DNA of 64,000 nucleotides, from positions 1 through 64,000 of the forward strand of contig NZ_NAAD01000014.1 of the NCBI RefSeq assembly GCF_002093115.1, in the 5' to 3' direction. The translations under genes and the position numbers were made by a program. This document shows positions 33,402 through 43,133 of the stretch, piece after piece. A model generated the notes under the pieces. The model made no database searches. It was not told where the DNA came from and saw nothing but the letters and a program-made list of their open reading frames with translations. The first letter of the stretch is position 1. Every line of letters begins with the position of its first letter. The stretch is from Geothermobacter hydrogeniphilus (GTDB lineage Bacteria > Desulfobacterota > Desulfuromonadia > Desulfuromonadales > Geothermobacteraceae).

Positions 33402-33505
33402 GCCGGGAAATTAACATAGAGACTTCACGAAAACCAGAGCCTGTCGTTTTTTGCCGCTGGCCAACACTCTCATCATCTGTTATTTTGTCGAGCTTTGCTT
33501 ACTAC

Positions 33506-33609
33506 AATCAGTGAGCCCCTTGTCGACAGACAGCACAAGTCACTGATCTGCCTGAGCTTCCCCAAAATCACCAGTAAACCTGTGGGTGCGCTTCAGATTT
33601 TTGGAAATC
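33506..33609 (-). repeat. 104-nt dispersed repeat, copy 2 (inverted)
   Basis: The reverse complement matches 21036-21139 over 104 nt with about a dozen differences and no gaps. It fills most of the gap between the carbonic anhydrase start and the radical SAM gene. The two copies are inverted relative to each other with about 12.4 kb between. Confidence 0.85.
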
Positions 33610-33687
33610 TTTGGCTTTTTCCCGGTTTCGGCCCAGAATAGAAAGATGGAGGCGCCGCCGGCCCCAGCCCGGCGAGCCCGACAACCC

Positions 33688-36207
33688 ATGAACGATAAAA
33701 TTCTCAACCGCGTCCAGAAATCCTCTCGCTACCTCGGCGCCGAACTCGGCAGCCGCCCCAAGGATCCGCGGACAGTCGATCTCAGCCTGGCCCTGGCCTT
33801 TCCCGATGTCTACGAGGTCGGCATGAGCCACATCGGCTTCGCCATCCTCTACAGCCTGCTCAACGATCACGACTGGATCGCGGCCGAACGGGTCTACGCC
33901 CCCTGGCCCGACCTCGAAGCGGAACTGCGCACCGCCGGCGAGCCGCTGCGGGCGCTGGAGAGCCAACGCCCGCTGGGCGATTTCGACCTGATCGGCTTCA
34001 CCCTGCAGTACGAGCTGAGCTACAGCAACCTGCTCAACATGCTCGACCTGGCCGGCATCCCGCGCCGCCGCGAGCAGCGCGACGCAAGCCACCCGCTGAT
34101 CATGGTCGGCGGTCCCTGCGCCTTCAATCCCGAACCGCTGGCCGACTTTTACGATTTCGCCGTCATCGGCGACGGCGAAGAGGCGGTGGTCGAAGTCTGC
34201 GAGCAGGTGCGACAGGGTCGGCAGGAGGGCTGGAACCGGGAGACGCTGCTGCGGCGGCTGGCCGACATCGAAGGCGTCTACGTCCCCTCCCTCTACCGGG
34301 TCAGCTACCATGAGGACGGCCGCATTGCGGCGCTGTCCCCCGCGCCGGGCGTCCCGCAGCGGGTCCGGCGCCGGTTCCTGGCCAACCTCGAAGACGCCCC
34401 CTACCCGACCGCGCCGATCGTCCCCTTCATGAACACCGTTCACAACCGGGTGGCGGTCGAGGTGGCGCGCGGCTGCACCCGCGGCTGCCGCTTCTGCCAG
34501 GCCGGCTACATCTACCGCCCGGTGCGCGAACGGTCGCCGCAGCGAATCGCCGACATCGTCGATGAGTCGCTGCGGCATTCCGGCTACAGCGAAGTCTCGC
34601 TGCTCTCCCTCTCGACCGGTGACTACTCCCGCCTGGAACCGCTGCTGAAGGGCCTGATGGGCTGCCACGAAGCCGGCCAGGTGGCGATCTCGCTGCCGAG
34701 CCTGCGGGTCGGCTCCCTCTCCGCGGAGATGATGGAAGAGATCAAGAAGGTCCGCAAGACCGGCTTCACCCTGGCCCCGGAGGCCGGCAGCGAGCGGCTG
34801 CGCGAAGTGATCAACAAGGGCATCAGCGAAGCCGACCTGCTGGCCGCCACCGAAGCCGCCTACGCTCTCGGCTGGCGGGTCATCAAGCTCTACTTCATGA
34901 TCGGCCTGCCGACCGAGACCGACGAGGACCGCCGGGGCATCATCGAACTGGCGGCGCGGGTCAAGCGGACCGGCCGCGGCACCGAAGGCGGCGCCGACGC
35001 CAACGTCTCGGTCTCGACCTTCGTCCCCAAGCCGCACACCCCCTTCCAGTGGGAGGCGCAGATCGGTGTCGAGGAAACCCTCGCCCGCCAGAACCAGCTG
35101 CGGGATGGACTGAAAAAACGCAAGCTGCGACTCAAGTACCACGAGGCGCGGATGTCGCTGCTGGAAGGGGTCTTCGCCCGCGGCGACCGGCGGCTCGGGC
35201 GGCTGCTTGAAGCCGCTGTCGATGCCGGCTGCCGCTTCGACGGCTGGGGCGAGCATTTCGATTTCTCCCGCTGGCAGCAGGCCTTCGCCGCGACCGGCAT
35301 CGACCCACACTGGTACCTGCGGCAGCGGGACGAGGAGGAGATTCTCCCCTGGGATCACATCGACTGCGGCATCCCGAAAAGCTTCTTTCTCGCCGAACGC
35401 CGCCGCAGCATCCAGGGCGACTACACTGCCGACTGCCGCCACGGCGACTGCCACGGCTGCGGCCTGTGCGACTTTGACAGCCTGCGGGTACGACTCAGCG
35501 AACGTGATGAACTGACCCCGCCGCGGCTCCCCGCCGCGCCCTCCCCAGTCGCCGACGGCCGGTTCAAGATCCGCCTGCGACTGCGCAAGGAGGGCCGCGC
35601 GCGGTTCGTCAGTCATCTCGAGTTCATGACCGCCTTCCATCGCGCGGTGCGGCGCGCGCAACTGCCGATCCGCTACTCGGAAGGTTTTCATCCGACGCCG
35701 AAGATCTCCCTGCCCGATGCCCTGCCGACTGGTTTCTGTTCCGACGCGGAAATCATCGACCTGGAACTGTTCCGGCCGCTGCCGGCCGACCGGATCGCCG
35801 CCGAGCTCAACCACCAGCTGCCGCCCGGCTTCGAAATCCTCGCCGCGGCCGCCGTCGCCTGGAAAACTCCAAGTCCATCTGCTAGCATTGAGAGCAGTCG
35901 CTACCGGGTCGGTCTGCCGGCAGACGCGCCGGCAGACCTGGCCGGACGCTGCGCTGATTTTCTGGCCGCCGACGAGGTCATCGGCCGGCGACAGAAAAAA
36001 GGCGGCACCATCGAGGTCGACCTGCGGCCGCCGGTCCTGGAACTCGCCCTGCGCGAGCAGGCCCTGTGGATCACCCTGCGCAAGGGCAGCCCGCTGCCGG
36101 TTGCCGCCCACCTGCTGGGATTGACGCCGGAAGCGGCCCGCGATCTGGAGATCCGCAAGGTCGAGGTGCGGATGCGCGACGGGCTGGACTGCTTTGCCAA
36201 CGCCTGA
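33688..36207 (+). CDS. Radical SAM protein with fused DUF2344 domain (TIGR03960/TIGR03936 type)
   Basis: An 839-residue protein. Residues about 1-200 form a B12-binding-like region (LGDFDLIGFTLQYELSY, MVGGPCAFNPEP). The radical SAM cluster is in ARGCTRGCRFCQAG (about residues 259-272). A second cysteine group lies at HGDCHGCGLCDFD (about 587). From about 625 the DUF2344 domain follows (FVSHLEFMTAFHRAVRR, SEGFHPTPKIS). The start chosen, ATG 33688, avoids the repeat that covers part of the longer open frame. This fused pair is nearly always beside rng and rplU in this group, as here, so a role in RNA or ribosome modification is suspected. Reaction unknown. Confidence 0.88.
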   Translation: MNDKILNRVQKSSRYLGAELGSRPKDPRTVDLSLALAFPDVYEVGMSHIGFAILYSLLNDHDWIAAERVYAPWPDLEAELRTAGEPLRALESQRPLGDFDLIGFTLQYELSYSNLLNMLDLAGIPRRREQRDASHPLIMVGGPCAFNPEPLADFYDFAVIGDGEEAVVEVCEQVRQGRQEGWNRETLLRRLADIEGVYVPSLYRVSYHEDGRIAALSPAPGVPQRVRRRFLANLEDAPYPTAPIVPFMNTVHNRVAVEVARGCTRGCRFCQAGYIYRPVRERSPQRIADIVDESLRHSGYSEVSLLSLSTGDYSRLEPLLKGLMGCHEAGQVAISLPSLRVGSLSAEMMEEIKKVRKTGFTLAPEAGSERLREVINKGISEADLLAATEAAYALGWRVIKLYFMIGLPTETDEDRRGIIELAARVKRTGRGTEGGADANVSVSTFVPKPHTPFQWEAQIGVEETLARQNQLRDGLKKRKLRLKYHEARMSLLEGVFARGDRRLGRLLEAAVDAGCRFDGWGEHFDFSRWQQAFAATGIDPHWYLRQRDEEEILPWDHIDCGIPKSFFLAERRRSIQGDYTADCRHGDCHGCGLCDFDSLRVRLSERDELTPPRLPAAPSPVADGRFKIRLRLRKEGRARFVSHLEFMTAFHRAVRRAQLPIRYSEGFHPTPKISLPDALPTGFCSDAEIIDLELFRPLPADRIAAELNHQLPPGFEILAAAAVAWKTPSPSASIESSRYRVGLPADAPADLAGRCADFLAADEVIGRRQKKGGTIEVDLRPPVLELALREQALWITLRKGSPLPVAAHLLGLTPEAARDLEIRKVEVRMRDGLDCFANA

Positions 36208-36260
36208 TTCAGGAAACTGAAATTTTCGGAATTTCACACATATATCCACAGGGAGGAACC

Positions 36261-37772
36261 ATGACCAAGGAGCTGGTCATCAACATGACCTCCCACGAAA
36301 CCCGGGTGGCATTGCTGGAAAGCGGCCACATCGCCGAACTCTACATCGAACGGCGGCGTGAACGGGGCATCGTGGGCAACATCTACAAGGGCAAGGTGAT
36401 CCGCGTGCTGCCGGGCATGCAGGCGGCCTTTGTCGACATCGGCCTGGAAAAGGCCGCCTTTCTCTATGTCGCCGATGTGCTGGCCGAGATGGAAGCGGTG
36501 GAACAGTTTGTCGAGGGACGCAGCCAGCACGCCGAACCGGAGGATGGACACGAGGACGAGCAGCCGCCGCTGCCGCCGATCGAGGACCTGCTGCAGGAAG
36601 GCCAGGAACTGCTGGTGCAGGTCGCCAAGGAACCGATCGGCACCAAGGGCGCCCGCATCACCTCCCACATCTCCCTGCCCGGCCGCCACCTGGTCTACAT
36701 GCCGACCGTCGATCATATCGGCATCTCGCGGCGGATCGAGGACGAAGAGGAAAAGGACCGGCTGCGCGGCCTGGTCGAGGAGATCCGTCCCGCCGGCACC
36801 GGCTTCATCGTCCGCACCGCCGCCGAGGGCAAGAGCAGCGAGGAACTGCGCTCCGACATGGAATTCCTGGTCGGCCTGTGGGAGGATATCGACAAGCGGC
36901 GCGAGCATCATGGCGCCCCCTGCCTGATCCATTCCGATCTCGATCTGACCAGCAAGGTGCTGCGCGACACCCTCACCGAGGATGTCAACCGCATCGTCGT
37001 CGACAACCGCGAAGAGCATGACAAGATCGTCCGTTTCCTGGCGACCTTCATGCCCAACCTGCGCTACGCCATCGATTTCTACGAGGGGGATGAGCCGATC
37101 TTCGACGCCTTCGGTCTCGAAGTCGAAATCAGCCGCGCCCTGGGACGCAAGGTCTGGCTGAAAAGCGGCGGCTACATCATCATCGAACAGACCGAGGCGC
37201 TGATCGCCATCGACGTCAACACCGGGCGCTTCGTCGGCAAGCACAACCTCGAAGACACAATCCTCAAGACCAACCTCGAGGCGGTCCGGGAGATCGCCTT
37301 TCAGCTGCGGCTGCGCAACCTCGGCGGCCTGGTGATCATCGATTTCATCGACATGGAGCGCGAGGCGCACCGGGAAAAGGTCCATGCCGCCCTTGAAGAG
37401 GTCCTCAGGCAGGACAAGGCCAAGACCAACATCCTCAAGATCTCCGAACTGGGGCTGGTCGAGATGACCCGCAAGCGGGTGCGCGAAAGCATCGGCCGCA
37501 CCCTCTGCGAACCCTGTCCCTACTGCGAAGGCAAGGGCTACATCAAGAGCCGCATCACCACCGCCTATGAAATCTTCCGGGAACTGCAGCGCGAGATCAG
37601 GCAGCTGCCCGGCTACCGGGTCACCCTGCTGTGCCATCCCGACATCGCCGACCTGCTCAGCGACGAGGAACACGAGGGCATCGAGGAGATCGAACGACGC
37701 TTCCAGAAACAGATCGCCATCCACTCGCGACCGAATTTTCATCTTGAGCAATATGAAATTCTGGTCGGATAA
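36261..37772 (+). CDS. rng: Ribonuclease G (RNase E/G family)
   Basis: A 503-residue endoribonuclease. The S1 domain spans about residues 35-130 (GNIYKGKVIRVLPGMQAAFVDIG), interrupted by an acidic insert (EPEDGHEDEQPPLPP). The DNase I-like catalytic domain has LIAIDVNTGRF with the first metal aspartate and IIDFIDME with the second, and the zinc link is CEPCPYCEGKG. There is no long C-terminal scaffold, so it is the RNase G form. It cleaves mRNA and trims rRNA. The ATG has GGGAGG four bases upstream. It sits just before rplU-rpmA, the usual order. Confidence 0.92.
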   Translation: MTKELVINMTSHETRVALLESGHIAELYIERRRERGIVGNIYKGKVIRVLPGMQAAFVDIGLEKAAFLYVADVLAEMEAVEQFVEGRSQHAEPEDGHEDEQPPLPPIEDLLQEGQELLVQVAKEPIGTKGARITSHISLPGRHLVYMPTVDHIGISRRIEDEEEKDRLRGLVEEIRPAGTGFIVRTAAEGKSSEELRSDMEFLVGLWEDIDKRREHHGAPCLIHSDLDLTSKVLRDTLTEDVNRIVVDNREEHDKIVRFLATFMPNLRYAIDFYEGDEPIFDAFGLEVEISRALGRKVWLKSGGYIIIEQTEALIAIDVNTGRFVGKHNLEDTILKTNLEAVREIAFQLRLRNLGGLVIIDFIDMEREAHREKVHAALEEVLRQDKAKTNILKISELGLVEMTRKRVRESIGRTLCEPCPYCEGKGYIKSRITTAYEIFRELQREIRQLPGYRVTLLCHPDIADLLSDEEHEGIEEIERRFQKQIAIHSRPNFHLEQYEILVG

Positions 37773-37778
37773 TAGTCC

Positions 37779-37808
37779 TTGACAGCTTTTGACGACAGGC
37801 TCTATACT
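37779..37808 (+). promoter_or_regulatory. Sigma-70 promoter of rplU-rpmA
   Basis: TTGACA (37779-37784), an 18-bp spacer and TATACT (37803-37808), directly after the rng stop. A transcript from about 37815 would carry a 52-base leader. Confidence 0.82.
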
Positions 37809-37815
37809 GCGTCGT

Positions 37816-37833
37816 TCCGGGGTCATACCCGGA
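37816..37833 (+). other. Leader hairpin at the 5' end of the rplU message
   Basis: TCCGGG and CCCGGA pair with a six-base loop, starting at about the first base of the rplU transcript. It may stabilise the message end or serve in feedback by a ribosomal protein; the sequence does not tell which. Confidence 0.4.
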
Positions 37834-37866
37834 GAAATTATCTTCAGAGAGTGAGGTGAAGTGGTT

Positions 37867-38175
37867 ATGTACGCGGTGATCAAGACCGGAGGAAAACAAT
37901 ATAAAGTTTCCGAAGGCGACCTGCTCAAGGTCGAAAAGCTCGCCGGGTCGGTGGGAGATTCCATCGAACTGGGCGAAGTCCTCATGGTCGGCGGAGAAGA
38001 GGTTAAAGTCGGAACACCTCTATTGCCCAATGCGAAAGTCACTGCCCGGATCGTCGAACAAGGCAAGGATAAGAAAATTCTCGTCTTCAAGTCGAAAAAA
38101 CGGAAGGGCTATCGCAAGAAGAACGGGCACCGTCAACCCATTACCCGACTCAAAATTACCGGTATCGAGGCCTGA
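37867..38175 (+). CDS. rplU: Ribosomal protein L21
   Basis: A 102-residue protein, full length for L21: [18 protein letters not shown] at the start and the basic end [14 protein letters not shown]. It binds 23S rRNA in the large subunit. The ATG at 37867 is preferred to the GTG six bases earlier because GAGGTGA lies eight bases before the ATG but only two before the GTG. First gene of a short operon with rpmA, under its own promoter. Confidence 0.96.
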   Translation: MYAVIKTGGKQYKVSEGDLLKVEKLAGSVGDSIELGEVLMVGGEEVKVGTPLLPNAKVTARIVEQGKDKKILVFKSKKRKGYRKKNGHRQPITRLKITGIEA

Positions 38176-38186
38176 GGGAGGAAACC

Positions 38187-38441
38187 ATGGCACACAAAAA
38201 AGCTGGTGGCAGCTCCAAGAACGGTCGCGATAGCGTTGGTAAGCGCCTCGGCGTGAAACGCTTCGGCGGCCAGAATGTCAGTGCGGGATCGATCCTGGTG
38301 CGGCAGCGCGGCACCACCATCCATCCCGGCAACAACGTCGGTTGCGGCAAGGACTACACCCTGTTCGCCCTGATCGACGGCGTGGTTAAATTCGAGCGGC
38401 TCGACAAGACCCGCAAAAAGGTCAGCGTCTACGCCGACTGA
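38187..38441 (+). CDS. rpmA: Ribosomal protein L27
   Basis: An 84-residue protein with the standard start [16 protein letters not shown] and [19 protein letters not shown]. Its N-terminus reaches the peptidyl-transferase centre of the large subunit. There is no N-terminal extension that would need removal by a Prp protease, so it starts with the mature form. Binding site GAGGGAGG before the ATG. It lies 11 bases after rplU and is followed by a terminator. Confidence 0.97.
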   Translation: MAHKKAGGSSKNGRDSVGKRLGVKRFGGQNVSAGSILVRQRGTTIHPGNNVGCGKDYTLFALIDGVVKFERLDKTRKKVSVYAD

Positions 38442-38469
38442 GTTTCGCCACCGAGAGAACAACCACCCG

Positions 38470-38500
38470 AAGCCCGAGGTTCACTGAACTTCGGGCTTTT
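38470..38500 (+). terminator. Terminator of rplU-rpmA
   Basis: AAGCCCGA (38470-38477) pairs with TCGGGCTT (38491-38498), extended by GTTCA/TGAAC pairing inside, then TTT. It ends the ribosomal operon 30 bases after rpmA. Confidence 0.82.
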
Positions 38501-38525
38501 GGCTTTCAAAGGCGGCTAAAGACAC

Positions 38526-38576
38526 AAGGCCAAGGGCAAAAGGATCTCCTTTGCCTTTCGCCCTTGGCCTTTGGCC
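38526..38576. repeat. Palindromic GGCCAAGGGC repeat before obg
   Basis: GGCCAAGGGC (38528-38537) and GCCCTTGGCC (38560-38569) are perfect arms, with further partial symmetry. The right arm ends 13 bases before the obg ATG and leaves no room for a normal ribosome binding site. Related to 18075-18135. Confidence 0.72.
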
Positions 38577-38588
38577 GATTTCCAACTT

Positions 38589-39617
38589 ATGAACTTCGTC
38601 GATGAAGTAAAAATCAATGTCAAGGCCGGCGACGGCGGTCGCGGCGGGCTCTCTTTCCGGCGGGAAAAATTCATTCCCCGCGGCGGGCCGGACGGCGGTG
38701 ACGGCGGTGACGGCGGCAATGTCATCCTGCGTGTCGACCCCGGTCTCGGCACCCTGCTCGACCTGCGCTACAAGATCCACTACAAGGCCAAAAACGGCGC
38801 CCCCGGCCTGAGCAGGAACATGCACGGCAAGAACGGTGAGGACTGCGTCATCAGCGTCCCCCCCGGAACCCTGGTCTATGACGACGACAGCGGTGAACTG
38901 CTGGCCGACCTGACCGGCCGCGACGACCGGATCGTCCTGCTCAAGGGCGGCATGGGCGGCCGCGGCAACGCCCGCTTCGCCACCAGCACCAACCGCGCGC
39001 CGCGCCATTTTCAACCCGGCACCGAAGGCGAGGCCAGGCGCCTGCGGCTGGAACTTAAGCTGCTCGCCGACGTCGGTCTGGTCGGGTTGCCGAACGCCGG
39101 CAAAAGCACCCTGATCAGCGCCATCTCGGCGGCCCGGCCGAAAATCGCCGACTACCCCTTTACCACCCTGGTGCCGAACCTCGGCGTGGTCGGTTTCGGC
39201 GGCTATCGCTCCTTCGTGGTGGCCGACATTCCCGGCCTGATCGAAGGTGCCAGCGATGGCCAGGGGCTCGGCAGCCGTTTTCTGCGTCACATCGAACGAA
39301 CCGACCTGTTTCTGCACCTGGTCGACCTCTCGCCGCTGCAGGAGGCCGACCCACTGGAAAGCTTCGCCATCCTCAACCGCGAACTCGGCCGCCACAACCC
39401 CGAACTGGCCGACAAACCACAGCTGATCGCGCTCACCAAGCAGGATCTCACCGAGGTCCGCGACCGCACCCCGGAGGTACGGGCCCATTTCGAGCAGCTC
39501 GGCTACCAGGTTTTCTGCATCTCGGCGGCCACCGGCGAGGGACTGGAGCCGCTGGTCCACGCCCTCGGCCGAAAGCTGGACGAACAGCGCCGATCGACCC
39601 CGGAAACGGAAAGTTGA
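38589..39617 (+). CDS. obg: GTPase Obg/CgtA
   Basis: A 342-residue GTPase. The glycine-rich Obg domain (about residues 1-158) starts MNFVDEVKINVKAGDGG; the G domain follows with G1 LPNAGKSTLI, the switch region DYPFTTLVPNLGV, G3 DIPGLIEGAS and the later TKQDL. Obg binds the 50S subunit and links ribosome assembly to nucleotide levels. The ATG at 38589 matches family starts; it is preceded by a palindromic repeat and not a clear binding site. Flanked by rpmA and proB in the common order. Confidence 0.95.
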   Translation: MNFVDEVKINVKAGDGGRGGLSFRREKFIPRGGPDGGDGGDGGNVILRVDPGLGTLLDLRYKIHYKAKNGAPGLSRNMHGKNGEDCVISVPPGTLVYDDDSGELLADLTGRDDRIVLLKGGMGGRGNARFATSTNRAPRHFQPGTEGEARRLRLELKLLADVGLVGLPNAGKSTLISAISAARPKIADYPFTTLVPNLGVVGFGGYRSFVVADIPGLIEGASDGQGLGSRFLRHIERTDLFLHLVDLSPLQEADPLESFAILNRELGRHNPELADKPQLIALTKQDLTEVRDRTPEVRAHFEQLGYQVFCISAATGEGLEPLVHALGRKLDEQRRSTPETES

Positions 39618-39679
39618 CAGCAATCCCGGACAGAGGGTAATCTTGACCTCTTTTTTCAACAAAAATCGCTAGTTATACT

Positions 39680-40855
39680 ATGAAAAAACAGCTTCCGGCA
39701 GACATAAGACGGGTCGTCATCAAAATCGGCAGCACCGTCATCTCCGATGAGACCGGTCTCGACAACAAGATGCTGGATGCCATCTGCGAGGATGTCCACC
39801 AGCTGTTGCTGCGCGGTCACGAGGTGATCCTGGTCTCCTCGGCCGCCGTCGCCGCCGGCAAGGCCGACCTCGGCATCAGCGGCCGGCCGCAGACCATCCC
39901 CCTGCGCCAGGCCGCCGCCGCCATCGGCCAGAGCCGCCTGATGCGCGCCTACAAGGAACGTCTTCGCCCCCACGGTCACAAGGTCGCCCAGGTGCTGCTG
40001 ACCCGTGACGACCTTGCCAACCGGCGCCGTTACCTCAACGCCCGCAACACCCTGATGACCCTGATAGAGCACCAGGTGGTGCCGATCATCAACGAAAACG
40101 ACACCGTGGTGGTCGACGAGCTGCGCTTCGGCGACAACGACAACCTCTCGGCCATGACCGCCAACCTCGCCGAAGCCGGGCTGCTGGTCATTCTTTCCGA
40201 CGTCAACGGGCTTTACGACCGGGACCCCGGTCGGCACCACGACGCCCGCCTGATCCCGACGGTCGAGCAGATCGACGCCCGGATCGAAGCGATGGCCGGG
40301 GAAAGCGGCTCCAGCCTCGGCACCGGCGGCATGGCGACCAAACTCAAGGCCGCCAAACAGGCCGCCCTGTGCGGAACAGCGACGGTGATTCTCAACGGCC
40401 GGGTTCCCGGCAACCTGCTGCGCCTCTTCAACGGCGAACCGGTCGGCACCTCGATTCTGCCGGCGCAGGACAAGCTTGCCGCCCGCAAGCACTGGATCGC
40501 CTTCACCAAGGAACCACGCGGCAGACTGCTGCTCGACGCCGGCGCTCTTAAAGCCGTCTGCGATGGAAACAAGAGCCTGCTGCCCTCCGGCATCAGCGCC
40601 ATCGAGGGCCGCTTCGAACGGGGCGATGCGGTCCGTCTCTGCGACCTGCAGGGACTTGAGGTTGCCCGCGGCATCGTCAATTACGCCGAGGCAGAGCTGC
40701 AGCAGATCCTCGGTCGGAAATCATCGGAGATCGCCGCCATTCTCGGCTACAAGTACGGAGATGAAGTGGTTCACCGCGACAACCTGGTGCTGCAGCCCGA
40801 GTTGCCGGACGAAGGATCAGACCCTGAAATGAGCGAACCTGGGGAGAAGAACTGA
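39680..40855 (+). CDS. proB: Glutamate 5-kinase with PUA domain
   Basis: A 391-residue kinase. The amino acid kinase fold (about residues 8-260) shows [42 protein letters not shown] and [16 protein letters not shown] domain follows (about 285-375). It phosphorylates glutamate, the first step of proline synthesis. The message has no clear ribosome binding site before the ATG (TAGTTATACT precedes it). The stop overlaps the start of proA (TGATG), so the two steps are coupled. Confidence 0.95.
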   Translation: MKKQLPADIRRVVIKIGSTVISDETGLDNKMLDAICEDVHQLLLRGHEVILVSSAAVAAGKADLGISGRPQTIPLRQAAAAIGQSRLMRAYKERLRPHGHKVAQVLLTRDDLANRRRYLNARNTLMTLIEHQVVPIINENDTVVVDELRFGDNDNLSAMTANLAEAGLLVILSDVNGLYDRDPGRHHDARLIPTVEQIDARIEAMAGESGSSLGTGGMATKLKAAKQAALCGTATVILNGRVPGNLLRLFNGEPVGTSILPAQDKLAARKHWIAFTKEPRGRLLLDAGALKAVCDGNKSLLPSGISAIEGRFERGDAVRLCDLQGLEVARGIVNYAEAELQQILGRKSSEIAAILGYKYGDEVVHRDNLVLQPELPDEGSDPEMSEPGEKN

Positions 40856-42111
40856 TGACCATCGCCGAACAGATGAAGCAGATCGCCATCGATGCCCGTC
40901 GCGCTTCGCGACGCATGGCTGACTTATCCAGCAGCGTCAAGAATCAACTGCTGATCAACATGGCCGCAGCCCTGGAAAATGAAGCCGCCACCCTCCAGCG
41001 GGAGAATGCCAGGGACCTTGAGGCCGGCCGCGCCAAGGGACTCTCGGCCGCCATGCTTGATCGGCTCGAACTGGACGACAAGCGCATCCGCGGCATGGCC
41101 GACGGTCTGCGCGAGGTCGCCGCCCTGCCCGACCCGGTCGGCGAAATCACCGGCATGTGGCGCCGCCCCAACAACCTGCAGGTCGGACGGATGCGGATTC
41201 CGCTCGGGGTGATCGGCATCATCTTCGAGAGTCGTCCCAACGTCACCGCCGACGCCGCCGCGCTGTGTCTGAAAAGCGGCAACGCGGTCATCCTCCGCGG
41301 CGGCAGCGAAGCCCTGCACTCCAACAGCGCCATCGGCGCCATCCTGCAGCGGCAGCTGACCGAGCTCGGCCTGCCCGCGGCGGCGGTGCAGGTGGTGACC
41401 ACCAGCGACCGGGCAGCGGTGACCGAGCTGCTCAAACTCGAAGAACAGATCGACCTGATCATCCCCCGCGGTGGTGAAGGCCTGATCCGCTTTGTCTCCG
41501 AACATTCGCGCATCCCGGTCATCAAGCACTACAAGGGCGTCTGCCACGTCTTCGTCGATGCCGGCGCCGACATGGAGATGGCGGAAAAGATCGCCGTCAA
41601 CGCCAAGGCTCAACGCCCCGGCGTCTGCAATGCCATGGAGACCCTGCTGGTCCACCGGGAGATTGCCGCCGAGTTCGTCCCGCGGGTGGTCGCAGCACTG
41701 GCCGCGGCCGGGGTCGAAGTGCGCGGCTGTCCACAGGTACGGGACCTCGCTCCCGAGGTCAAGGCGGCGACGGAAGAGGACTGGGACGCCGAATATCTCG
41801 ATCTGATCCTGGCGATGCGGGTGGTCGACGACCTCGAAGCCGCCGTCGACCACATCAACACGCACGGCTCGCTGCATACCGAGGCGATCGTCACCCGCGA
41901 CTACGCCAACGCTCAACGTTTCCTGCGGCTGGTCAATTCAAGTACGGTGGTGGTCAACGCCTCGACTCGCTTCGCCGACGGCGGCGAACTCGGACTCGGC
42001 GCCGAGATCGGCATTTCCACCACCAAGCTCCACTCCTTCGGCCCGATGGGGCTTGAAGATCTGACCACGCGCAAATTCATCGTTCTCGGCGAAGGGCAGA
42101 TCAGGAGCTGA
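40855..42111 (+). CDS. proA: Gamma-glutamyl phosphate reductase
   Basis: A 418-residue aldehyde-dehydrogenase-fold reductase. [20 protein letters not shown] is the family signature; the catalytic cysteine is in [16 protein letters not shown], and [24 protein letters not shown] closes the domain. It reduces glutamyl-5-phosphate to the semialdehyde with NADPH, the second step to proline. It overlaps the end of proB and is followed after 3 bases by nadD, in one operon. Confidence 0.96.
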   Translation: MTIAEQMKQIAIDARRASRRMADLSSSVKNQLLINMAAALENEAATLQRENARDLEAGRAKGLSAAMLDRLELDDKRIRGMADGLREVAALPDPVGEITGMWRRPNNLQVGRMRIPLGVIGIIFESRPNVTADAAALCLKSGNAVILRGGSEALHSNSAIGAILQRQLTELGLPAAAVQVVTTSDRAAVTELLKLEEQIDLIIPRGGEGLIRFVSEHSRIPVIKHYKGVCHVFVDAGADMEMAEKIAVNAKAQRPGVCNAMETLLVHREIAAEFVPRVVAALAAAGVEVRGCPQVRDLAPEVKAATEEDWDAEYLDLILAMRVVDDLEAAVDHINTHGSLHTEAIVTRDYANAQRFLRLVNSSTVVVNASTRFADGGELGLGAEIGISTTKLHSFGPMGLEDLTTRKFIVLGEGQIRS

Positions 42112-42114
42112 GGA

Positions 42115-42759
42115 ATGAAACTGGGCATTCTCGGCGGCACCTTCAACCCGATCCACCTGGCGCACCTGCGCATCGCCGAAGAGGTCCGCGAAGCCTGCCG
42201 CCTCGACAAGGTGCTGTTTCTTCCGGCCGCCACCCCCCCGCACAAACAGGTTGCCGACGCGGTACCGTTCGCCGTCCGCTTCGAAATGGTGCGGGCGGCG
42301 ATTGCCGACCACGACAAATTCAGCGTCAGCGACATCGAACAGCAGCACCCGGGGAAAAATTATTCCGTTCAGACCCTGCAGCTGCTGCGGCAGGAATTCC
42401 CCCGCGCCGAGTTCTATTTCATCATCGGTCTCGACTCGTTCCGTGACCTGCCGAGCTGGAAAGATTATCAAAAACTGTTCGAATTGACCCACCTGGTGGT
42501 CGTCACCAGGCCCGGCATCAATGACGGGAACCCCTTTGAACTGCTTCCCGTTGCAGTTCAAAATCAGTTCTGCTATAGTTGCTCACCCGAAAAATGGCAG
42601 CACCAGAAGGGCAAAACCCTGCTGTTCCTGAATGATACTCCTCTCGGGATTTCCTCCACCGGAATCCGGGAACTGGTCGCCGCGGGTCGATCAATACGTT
42701 ACCTGGTCCCTCCGGCGGTCGCGGCGTTGATCGCGCGACACGACCTCTACCGGAGCTAG
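42115..42759 (+). CDS. nadD: Nicotinate-nucleotide adenylyltransferase
   Basis: A 214-residue nucleotidyltransferase. The ATP site is GGTFNPIHLAHLRIAEE and the C-terminal motif is ISSTGIRELVAAGRSIRYLVP. It makes nicotinate adenine dinucleotide from the mononucleotide and ATP, the penultimate step to NAD. AGGAG lies seven bases before the ATG. It is between proA and rsfS, as in many related genomes. Confidence 0.95.
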   Translation: MKLGILGGTFNPIHLAHLRIAEEVREACRLDKVLFLPAATPPHKQVADAVPFAVRFEMVRAAIADHDKFSVSDIEQQHPGKNYSVQTLQLLRQEFPRAEFYFIIGLDSFRDLPSWKDYQKLFELTHLVVVTRPGINDGNPFELLPVAVQNQFCYSCSPEKWQHQKGKTLLFLNDTPLGISSTGIRELVAAGRSIRYLVPPAVAALIARHDLYRS

Positions 42760-42773
42760 AAAGGATACTTGGC

Positions 42774-43133
42774 TTGCAGTCGAAAGACCGGGCTCTGCTC
42801 TGCACCCACCTGGCGCTGGAAAAAAAGGCGCTGGATCTGAAAATTCTCGAAGTCAACGGACTCTCCTCCCTGACCGATTACCTGGTCATCGCCAGCGGCA
42901 CCTCCGACCGCCATGTGCAGGCCGTCGCCGAAGAAATCCGCGTCGGGCTGAAACGGGACCACGGCATCCACCCTCTGGCCGTCGAGGGCATGGATGACGG
43001 CCGCTGGGTTCTGCTCGACTACGGCGATGTGATGGTTCATGTCTTTCAGCCGGAGGTCCGCAGCTTCTATGACCTGGAAGGGCTCTGGAGTGAGGCCCCG
43101 GAAGTTGTTCCGGAGGCGGAAGAGCCGACGTGA
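42774..43133 (+). CDS. rsfS: Ribosomal silencing factor RsfS
   Basis: A 119-residue protein of the RsfS/Iojap family: KALDLKILEVNGLSSLTDYL, ASGTSDRHVQAVAEEI and WVLLDYGDVMVHVFQPE are the conserved blocks. It binds L14 and stops joining of the subunits in starved cells. The start is a TTG (42774) after AAGGAT; no ATG fits better. It overlaps rlmH by 4 nt. The last 15 residues are an acidic tail. Confidence 0.93.
   Translation: MQSKDRALLCTHLALEKKALDLKILEVNGLSSLTDYLVIASGTSDRHVQAVAEEIRVGLKRDHGIHPLAVEGMDDGRWVLLDYGDVMVHVFQPEVRSFYDLEGLWSEAPEVVPEAEEPT

Noticed and set aside
33568-36249. An 893-codon minus-strand frame opposite the radical SAM gene
   Set aside because: Antisense shadow of a well-supported gene; low-complexity translation and no start signal.
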